Source: Candidatus Vogelbacteria bacterium (GTDB lineage: Bacteria > Patescibacteriota > Minisyncoccia > Phycocordibacterales > UBA12445). Taken from it: a stretch of 37,486 bases of DNA. The stretch covers positions 1 to 37,486 of the forward strand of contig JACQCV010000030.1 of assembly GCA_016201465.1 (NCBI GenBank), in the 5' to 3' direction. Position numbers and translations under genes: made by a program. Under the pieces are notes generated by a model that saw only the letters and a program-made list of their open reading frames with translations, was not told the DNA's origin and did not search any database. The stretch's first letter is position 1. Each line of letters starts with the position of its first letter. Of the stretch, positions 32,401-37,486 are shown piece by piece.

Positions 32401-32534
32401 AGTGCCAGTCCATCACCAATCTTTTTCTCATATCCAGGCGCGACTTCAACTACAATACCGTCCATAGGAACATGATTGTCATGAAGTAACTTTTGCCATA
32501 TATATGATACAGACTTAATTTCTAAACTCATCAT
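29406..32534 (-). CDS. Rossmann methyltransferase-like / SelO-like / double cyclic-nucleotide-binding protein
   Basis: The 1042-aa protein has at least four parts. Residues about 20-230 look like a Rossmann methyltransferase (VEVAPGYEKKIG as motif I, DALVANHPFDD in place of the NPPY motif). Residues about 325-570 resemble the SelO pseudokinase/AMPylase fold: GSGRAVYFG, LGVGKT...STGRMEMIGSFRR, LLVRVDDGAL, and NYSLDGRIIDLET with the Asn and Asp of the active site; the Lys of the SelO KGAG motif seems to be Leu. Two cyclic-nucleotide-binding domains end the protein: the first (about 780-890) keeps GE and Arg in GEAVMLEENRKRTATV; the second (about 915-1025) has GERSFILDDGAICTV, without the Arg. 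Its ATG overlaps the AAA+ stop by one base (TAATG). Domain calls are by eye; a role as a nucleotide-sensing modifier is inference. Confidence 0.7.
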   Translation of the reverse strand: MMSLEIKSVSYIWQKLLHDNHVPMDGIVVEVAPGYEKKIGDGLALLGFHGTIILIEQDQAAAEYIQKLYQKIMPKAKVLVVPKLLQDTQIGIDIPIKIDALVANHPFDDMAIALAMKGGQDRFFSLEVEDGMELSPQLKEFYDSISSKDYVHGILATILIWKQFIKKLKPGCFIASQYPSRKLGLKGLTKRQNSGIMAMEILKEYYESYLVDINSLVEQNLGQKSEPHWWIVARRPFKSVTNDLSEKPDAISRLGAEIFVPHQARQLQSDEFEIVYSNEEYFTSSGYGGDPERQSKKFAIVLVDDKCPQNTETIPVFADRQKDKTDIGLSGNQGSGRAVYFGKHHNVLGVGKTSLCTSTKPSHSTGRMEMIGSFRRVVLARWINHFSRRAIDHVAVLALKESKQFKWAINPIPLTLLVRVDDGALDRASHVEYSPSIIIDFDKILTEYAQLDAEFFAYRYMLGAWSNGNYSLDGRIIDLETVSFVKCRGPYKTAASKHHQNFFGYEGHGFVLILKQLAEAKGLLVDAIEERFFEIRERHLAKCFLLLLGISETNSERSISKYLNETLELSAIFERLSKKISPKRVELDLFVGITDEDDPSLLDMSLLFRSLANLLTLPGREEAAFGLLMRKVAFKNINETTEYYPALTKDGTINMGEVFIKDTAVITYGQKDDFVFKVKKFIRDLFRLLDLLSAEGYLGEFTFWNDQLQITNQDLPVLNELNSKLFYLTEEYRTGRMTSRHLTDEIARLCNFPNYPIGDNFDLKNIPLLDYLRPSVTDLQIISENIITVDFKQGETIVKKGENADSLFILVHGSCGVLVDGKEIGRIDMRGAVIGEAVMLEENRKRTATVMAESATRLLKIGLNDLDRLAQNYPDLQRLLVNILIQRKLGISDQLRSLEIFIGIDVEDLRLFFADRAVLKKFSKGEVVLRQGLRSEGVYILLAGSVVLNQTEGEGDVESISLLDTPLTQGLFGERSFILDDGAICTVTANENSTFLFVSGVSFRDLLDRSPSLLQNCLKHISEYSQANQARGALIKELEKKI

Positions 32535-34984
32535 TAAGGCTGCTGGGGTTGTGCCAAAACCGATTGAGCTAGTGGGGGTAGTGTTTGAGCAAAGTCAGCT
32601 TCAATGAATTCCATCTTGGAGCCGGGGACGAGGGAGCCTTCAATAATTTTTTTAGCAATTGGTTCTTCAACCTGCTCTTGAATCGCACGATTCATTGGAC
32701 GCGCGCCGAAAGTTCGATTATAACCAGCCTCCATGATTTTACCGACGAGCATCGGATTTATTACAAGCCCTATCCCCTTCTCTTGCAATCTCTTGGCTAA
32801 TTTCTTCAACATTAATCCGGTAATCTGCCGTAACTCATCCTGATTAAGAGGGTGAAAGATAACAACGTCGTCAAATCTATTTATAAGTTCTGGTCTATAA
32901 ATTCCGTCTGACACAATCTTGTTTATTATTTCCGTTTTAAACTTCGACGCGTCATCACCTCGTTCTGTAATATCAAAAATCATCTGACTAGCAGCATTTG
33001 ATGTTGCTATGAAAATAATATTCTGAGTCGAAACCTTTTTACCACTCATGTCTGAAAAGAAGCCTTCATCCAAAATTTGTAGAAAAAGATTCAGAACATC
33101 CCTATCTGCCTTTTCAAACTCATCCAAAAGTAGGACGCCGTAAGGATTCTCACGAAGCATATTAGAAAGAACGCCGGGCTTATTATCTTGAAACGATCCG
33201 ATAAGCCTGTTAATTGAATCACCAGCCTGATATTCTGTCATATCAAGCCTTAACATATACTTTTCATCTCCATAGAATATTTGTGCAAGAGCCTTTGCCG
33301 TCTCTGTCTTTCCTACACCTGTTGGTCCCAAAAAAAGAAATGAACCAATCGGTTTTTTAGGATCACGAACACCGGCCCTGGAGCGACGAAGAGCATTACT
33401 CAATGACACAATAGCCTCTCCTTGTCCAACCACCCTTTTATGCAACTCAAACTCCATGTTAAGTAAAGTTTCCTTCTCCTTAGTCTGGATATCTCCGACC
33501 GGAATATTTGTTTTAACTCTAATAAAATCTAAAACCTCTTTCTTGTCAACGACTCCAAGTCCCGCAAACGAGGCATTCGCCGATAGTTCCTGTATTATGC
33601 TGATAGCCTTGCTCGGCATAACACCAGAGGTTATGTAATAAGTCGCTGACCTAATAAGTTCTTTAACCGCCAGGTAGGTAAAGACCAAATGCCGCTCAGC
33701 CTCAACCTCTCGTAAATAATATTCAATAATTTCCAAAGTTTTATTTTCACTCGGTTCTTCCACCATCACTTTCTCAAAGTATTGGCTAAGCGTGGGGTTG
33801 GTTTCAACTCGCTGATGGAACTTGGCCGGATCAGCAGTGGCCATAATCTGAACATTTTTACCGAGGAATGGACCAATCAAACTAGATAACTGTGTACCAA
33901 GAGATTCGGCCGATACCATGAACGACGGGAGATCTTGAATTACAAAAATAATGTTACCGGCATATAAGGACTCATTAAGACATCGTGTCAAATTGTCTTC
34001 AAATTGAGCCTTCTCTTTTGACTCAGAGATTAGTTTATTCCAATCAAGATCAATTACTCTACTATATGCAATATTTGAACTCACCCTGCCACTTTCAATC
34101 TTGCGCACAAAATCTAGTATAACTCCAAATACTCCAACTCCAGGATCACCAACAATAATTACGTTTGCCTCTCTTGATTTCGTAAAAATAATTTCGATCT
34201 GAGTCACCACATCCTCACGAAATGAATGTTCCGATCTTGAACTAAACAACAAAGGATCTAAAGATAAATCCCGACTAAATTTATCAAGAAAAAAAGTTCG
34301 GCCAAACGCCCAATCCTTACCAATTGCCCTGCGCTCGGAGAGATTTTGCCTTGTCCACCACCTCTCTTTATCGGCTAAATATTCGTTCTCAGCTTCGATC
34401 CAATCCAAAATTTCAAACAATTCCTTTTCCCCTATTCCAAAATCAAACAAAAATTTAGCAAAATCTCTATCAGCTCTGAAAATTGCCAAGATGAGATCCT
34501 TAGTAGAAAAGAAATCATCCGGTCCTATCTCTGGTAGTTCAACATCAACGAATTCACTTGTGCGTGAAGCTAAAAAATTAGCTAGCGATATAGGCGGAAC
34601 TCCAGCGCGCAACAAAAATTGCGTACCAAGTGGAATTGAAAAAAGTGAGGTTGTTAAATCGCCATTTTTTGCCTGATAAATGATTCTGCCGGCACCCAAC
34701 TCTGATTCCGTAATTCCAAAATAATAGTAAGACCGAAAGAAGATCTCACAGAGTAGTGTAATTATCGAAAAACCAATTAGAATCAAAGACAAACCAAGCA
34801 AATTTACCAGAATTGGAATATGCTGGTTGTATAATTTACTGATGTAAAGTCCGACCAAAAAAATAACAACGACATACCGACTAAGCTTGAGAATCCTGCG
34901 CCTCGCCGTGCGAGAGAAAAAATACTCAAGAATCAACACTGGGTAAAAACGTATATTTGTTTTTTTGAACTCACTTAATTTCAT
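32534..34984 (-). CDS. Membrane-anchored ClpB/ClpC-like AAA+ protein
   Basis: The 816-aa protein starts with two membrane helices (about 36-50 and 56-80), then a divergent Clp-N-like helical part. The first AAA+ domain is degenerate: the P-loop position reads VGDPGVGVFG near 278 without the Lys, and the Walker B has no Glu (FVIQDL). The second domain is intact: GPTGVGKT near 553, LLLDEFEKA near 615, arginine-finger region RPELINRF, and sensor 2 GARPMNRAI. No IGF/IGL-type ClpP-docking loop was seen in D2, so it is more likely a stand-alone unfoldase than part of a Clp protease. The tail is Pro/Gln-rich. It begins directly after the stop of the 132-aa gene (TAAATG). Confidence 0.82.
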   Translation of the reverse strand: MKLSEFKKTNIRFYPVLILEYFFSRTARRRILKLSRYVVVIFLVGLYISKLYNQHIPILVNLLGLSLILIGFSIITLLCEIFFRSYYYFGITESELGAGRIIYQAKNGDLTTSLFSIPLGTQFLLRAGVPPISLANFLASRTSEFVDVELPEIGPDDFFSTKDLILAIFRADRDFAKFLFDFGIGEKELFEILDWIEAENEYLADKERWWTRQNLSERRAIGKDWAFGRTFFLDKFSRDLSLDPLLFSSRSEHSFREDVVTQIEIIFTKSREANVIIVGDPGVGVFGVILDFVRKIESGRVSSNIAYSRVIDLDWNKLISESKEKAQFEDNLTRCLNESLYAGNIIFVIQDLPSFMVSAESLGTQLSSLIGPFLGKNVQIMATADPAKFHQRVETNPTLSQYFEKVMVEEPSENKTLEIIEYYLREVEAERHLVFTYLAVKELIRSATYYITSGVMPSKAISIIQELSANASFAGLGVVDKKEVLDFIRVKTNIPVGDIQTKEKETLLNMEFELHKRVVGQGEAIVSLSNALRRSRAGVRDPKKPIGSFLFLGPTGVGKTETAKALAQIFYGDEKYMLRLDMTEYQAGDSINRLIGSFQDNKPGVLSNMLRENPYGVLLLDEFEKADRDVLNLFLQILDEGFFSDMSGKKVSTQNIIFIATSNAASQMIFDITERGDDASKFKTEIINKIVSDGIYRPELINRFDDVVIFHPLNQDELRQITGLMLKKLAKRLQEKGIGLVINPMLVGKIMEAGYNRTFGARPMNRAIQEQVEEPIAKKIIEGSLVPGSKMEFIEADFAQTLPPLAQSVLAQPQQP

Positions 34985-35383
34985 TTAACTAAAACTTGTA
35001 ATAATCAAATTTATACCAACTCCAAAGACCGTTACCAAGATTACGGGCATTAAAATCCAAATTACTAAAAACAAAATAAGCAATGGTATAAGTAGGATTA
35101 TTGACAACAAACCAAGAACAATAGTAACAAATCTAACAACCATACCAAACAAACGCATAAGTGTTGTGACAAGAAGAGCCGTACCGACAGCGACAAGATT
35201 AAAGTAATTGTTCGTACTCTCTCCGAGTCTTTTCCATGGGATAAAAAAAGTCGATACCAACTTACCTATAGAAAAATAATTCCAAAGGAACCATTCAAAA
35301 TCCCACCAGATAAGAATTGCATTCTTTATGGCAATCGAATAATGCCAAAGAAAATAATTTGCTATCAGTTCGAATACAACCAT
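34985..35383 (-). CDS. Hydrophobic membrane protein, 132 aa, head of the AAA+ operon
   Basis: Trp- and Phe-rich N-terminal half (LIWWDFEWFLWNYF, FFIPWKRLGES) and two or three long hydrophobic helices in the C-terminal half (about 62-125). The protein is tightly coupled to the membrane AAA+ gene (stop and start are adjacent), which suggests a complex in the membrane. No enzyme motif. The -10 box TATAAT ends 7 nt before the ATG, so the operon is probably leaderless. Confidence 0.75.
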   Translation of the reverse strand: MVVFELIANYFLWHYSIAIKNAILIWWDFEWFLWNYFSIGKLVSTFFIPWKRLGESTNNYFNLVAVGTALLVTTLMRLFGMVVRFVTIVLGLLSIILLIPLLILFLVIWILMPVILVTVFGVGINLIITSFS

Positions 35384-35390
35384 TGTTTAT

Positions 35391-35419
35391 ATTATAACTC
35401 ATAAATGATAAAAATTATG
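35391..35419 (-). promoter_or_regulatory. Promoter of the 132-aa/AAA+/SelO-like operon
   Basis: A perfect TATAAT (35391-35396) on the minus strand with a weak CATAAT (35414-35419) 17 nt upstream. The ATG starts 7 nt after the -10 box, as in the RNA-repair gene. Confidence 0.5.
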
Positions 35420-35429
35420 CACAGACGAC

Positions 35430-37486
35430 TCACTCACCAGACTCTTCAACAAGACTTGGCTGAAAGTAATTATTTTGAGAAACCTGACTCTGGTTTACTT
35501 CTAGTAAGTTTGTTTTATCCAAAATTATTTCAAGCACGTCACCGGTCATAGTCTCCTTTGAAAACGGTTGGTCAAATATGAAATTGCCTAGACTATAATC
35601 GATAACTCCACCCTTGTACTTTTCCACCTCCTCGGCTACGTGTGGATGGTGACCAATAATGATCCTAGCCCCAGCATCAATTGCTGCATGCGCTAATTCG
35701 CGTTGTCTTTGTGTTGCTTCTGGCTGATACTCCTCTCCAAAATGAATGGAAACCACTAAATGATCAACCTTCTTCGCTGCGTCATTTATTATTTTTTTAA
35801 ACTGTGGATCGCTCGCAGACAAGATCGAGGGTAAATTTTCCTTCTCGGATAACCAGCTTGGTCCCACATCTGAAAATCCAAGAAAACCTATCTTGATCCC
35901 GTTCCTCTCAATAACCTTTACAGTTCTGGCATCGACACCATTGTATCCACCACCAACAGCCAAGATGCCACTGTCTTTTAATCTATTTAATGTGTCTTCA
36001 AAGGCGCTTAAACCCCAATCCCCAATATGATTGTTTGCGACAGATAATGCATCAAAACCAGCGAGAGACAGCGCAGATATAACTCTAGGGTCCATTCGAA
36101 ATGAATACAGATTTTTCATATCGTAACCAACGTTCGACACAGGTCCCTCCAAATTTCCAAAGAGTATGTCAGGATCCTTTAAAAAAGGAACAAACTCAAA
36201 CGGAAAAGAAAAGTCCCCACCACCATGTCTATCTATCATTTGTCTAACCCCACGATCCATCATTATGTCCCCAACAAACATTAGTGATATATTCTTTTCC
36301 GGTTCAATGGTAGTTGTCTCGAATTTTCTTCGATTTAAAACGGTTTCAAATTTAGTCCCATCCTTATATTTAAGAGCGCTAATTATAGCATTCATTATCT
36401 TGTCGACGTCTCCATTTCTATCGCTACTTTTAAGTATGGCGACCGAAAACTTCTTATGATCGAATTCTGTAAGTGGTATAGAAAAAGCACCCGCAAATGT
36501 CTGAAGTGCATCACTAGTAAAACCGTCTTTGCCTCCAATATAATATCTATTATTCTCTCTTACTAAGCGGTTTCTGTTTAGCCAGAGATGGTTTTTTGAC
36601 AAAGAGCCACCCAACACCTTGTAGGATTGTTTGGTCAAGATCAATACTATGTCACTTCTATTCTCTTCAATATACGCAATCAACCTATAAAGATCTTCGG
36701 GCGTTGAGGTATTTAATTTTGACAGCCCACTTGGGTCACTAAATTTAGTATTAAGCATTCCAATATCCCTAACCTTGCTATTCATAAGTGTTATAAATTT
36801 GTTTCGACCAATTCTCTCAGCAAACGCTTCGGCGGCATCGTTACTTGACTCAAGTAGCAGACAATTTAAAAGATCGGTGACTTTAAACTTTTCACCCACC
36901 GACAAGTTGCCCTGGTGTCCATAAGTATTCACAGATTGTTTTGAAATCTGAACAATATCATCCCCGTATAAACTGTCAGTCACGACCATCGCAGTAATTA
37001 ATTTAGATACGGACGCAATCGGAAATTCCCTAATACCACCCCGAGAAACTATATTTAACCCAGAGTCAAGGTCGTTCACGGAGTAGGCTTTCGCTTTCAC
37101 CGATAAACTTATTTTTTGAAAATCATTTGATAACTTGGGATTTAAAAACCCGAGAAATTCCTGGTCTTTCAAGGTAAGTGCATCAACTGATGTCGGAGAA
37201 CTAACCACAACTCTTGTTGAAAGATTAGAGAATTCAAAAGTTTTTTCCGCATCGGTATTATTTAACCTTACCGAGTAGACCAGTTCTGGGTCCGGTAGGT
37301 TGTTTTTTCCAAGCGGTGTACCGTGAATAAAATAATTACCTGCAAACGCGACAGAATAAGGTAATACCACGCCAAGTAAATTTGATCTATGCTCGATCTC
37401 TTTTGCCATAACCGTATATTCACCAGCAACAAGCATTGACGCACTCTTATCATCTCCTAGTGATACCACATTGAAGGAATCAGTCA
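35430..37486 (-). CDS. Partial fusion: degenerate L,D-transpeptidase - D,D-carboxypeptidase - CapA phosphoesterase
   Basis: The frame is open to the window edge, so the start is missing; the GTG at 37469 has no Shine-Dalgarno and is not the start. The first 100 residues look like the end of a YkuD L,D-transpeptidase (NYFIHGTPL, then VYSVRLNNTDAEK and RVVV), but the catalytic Cys of the usual GCIRL is Ser. Next is a peptidase S11 domain with SVSK (SxxK), SSND (SxN) and KDG in place of KTG. The last 290 residues are a CapA/PGA_cap metallophosphatase-like domain: MFVGDIMMDRGV, GNLEGPVS, VANNHIGDWG, SIHFGEEY, GHHPHV and SLGNFIFDQ. All three fit cell-wall or envelope polymer work outside the membrane. 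Confidence 0.85.
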   Translation of the reverse strand, partial: TDSFNVVSLGDDKSASMLVAGEYTVMAKEIEHRSNLLGVVLPYSVAFAGNYFIHGTPLGKNNLPDPELVYSVRLNNTDAEKTFEFSNLSTRVVVSSPTSVDALTLKDQEFLGFLNPKLSNDFQKISLSVKAKAYSVNDLDSGLNIVSRGGIREFPIASVSKLITAMVVTDSLYGDDIVQISKQSVNTYGHQGNLSVGEKFKVTDLLNCLLLESSNDAAEAFAERIGRNKFITLMNSKVRDIGMLNTKFSDPSGLSKLNTSTPEDLYRLIAYIEENRSDIVLILTKQSYKVLGGSLSKNHLWLNRNRLVRENNRYYIGGKDGFTSDALQTFAGAFSIPLTEFDHKKFSVAILKSSDRNGDVDKIMNAIISALKYKDGTKFETVLNRRKFETTTIEPEKNISLMFVGDIMMDRGVRQMIDRHGGGDFSFPFEFVPFLKDPDILFGNLEGPVSNVGYDMKNLYSFRMDPRVISALSLAGFDALSVANNHIGDWGLSAFEDTLNRLKDSGILAVGGGYNGVDARTVKVIERNGIKIGFLGFSDVGPSWLSEKENLPSILSASDPQFKKIINDAAKKVDHLVVSIHFGEEYQPEATQRQRELAHAAIDAGARIIIGHHPHVAEEVEKYKGGVIDYSLGNFIFDQPFSKETMTGDVLEIILDKTNLLEVNQSQVSQNNYFQPSLVEESGE

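Noticed and set aside
32534-34984. AAA+ protein as the ATPase of a Clp protease
   Set aside because: No IGF/IGL loop was found in the second AAA+ domain and no clpP is nearby.

Overview
The window looks like a chromosomal stretch of a Patescibacteria (Candidate Phyla Radiation) bacterium, probably near the Parcubacteria/Paceibacteria side. This is inferred from protein style, not from a marker-gene search. The pointers are an AT-rich housekeeping core, a sigma-region-4/HARE-HTH protein, a DUF8128-like membrane protein ending in the motif EAPVNLPI, a LeuRS with large insertions, shortened ATP synthase delta and epsilon subunits, and a membrane-anchored ClpB-like AAA+ protein. TGA is used as a stop, so the code appears standard. 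I found no tRNA, rRNA, CRISPR array, transposase or integrase.

Layout, left to right. 1-482 carries a small beta-carbonic-anhydrase-like gene (minus). 569-6616 is a complete F1Fo ATP synthase operon, atpBEFHAGDC (minus). 6697-7273 is a two-gene unit of unknown small proteins. 7351-13509 is a minus-strand block: mltG, the DUF8128-like gene, the sigma4-HARE gene and leuS. 13608-20205 is mostly plus strand: a small membrane protein, a histidine phosphatase next to a phosphotransferase-fold protein, an M20 dipeptidase, a protein with an apparent internal duplication, and a cassette of small proteins. One unknown gene on the minus strand (14282-15118) interrupts it. 20241-26404 (minus) has a membrane RING-like zinc protein coupled to a 41-aa membrane peptide, a GlcD-type FAD oxidoreductase, a 1033-aa RNA-repair enzyme (kinase-phosphatase-ligase) and a stand-alone (p)ppGpp-hydrolase-like HD protein. 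26601-27308 (plus) is an unknown membrane protein. 27486-28724 (minus) holds a DUF5672 protein and a dolichol/phytol-kinase-like CTP transferase. 28848-29360 has an EngB gene that has lost its P-loop and a 19-aa Lys-rich peptide. 29406-35383 is a three-gene operon: a membrane protein, a membrane-anchored AAA+ protein with a dead first ATPase domain, and a 1042-aa Rossmann/SelO-like/double cyclic-nucleotide-binding protein. 35430 to the window end is a partial fusion of a degenerate L,D-transpeptidase, a D,D-carboxypeptidase and a CapA-type phosphoesterase.

Two kinds of gene start recur. Core and operon-head genes (atpB, sigma4-HARE, leuS, the phosphatase at 15232, glcD, the RNA-repair gene, the 132-aa AAA+ partner) have a -10 box only 6-11 nt before the start codon and no clear Shine-Dalgarno, so they are probably leaderless or nearly so. 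The unknown small genes, and a few enzymes, have long leaders, strong AAAGGAGG-like Shine-Dalgarno sites and often their own hairpin terminator. These look like self-contained accessory cassettes inserted between housekeeping operons.

The best candidates for something undescribed are the 29406-35383 operon, which could couple nucleotide sensing to a SelO-like kinase/AMPylase fold and a membrane unfoldase, and the three-activity RNA-repair enzyme at 22577-25678.
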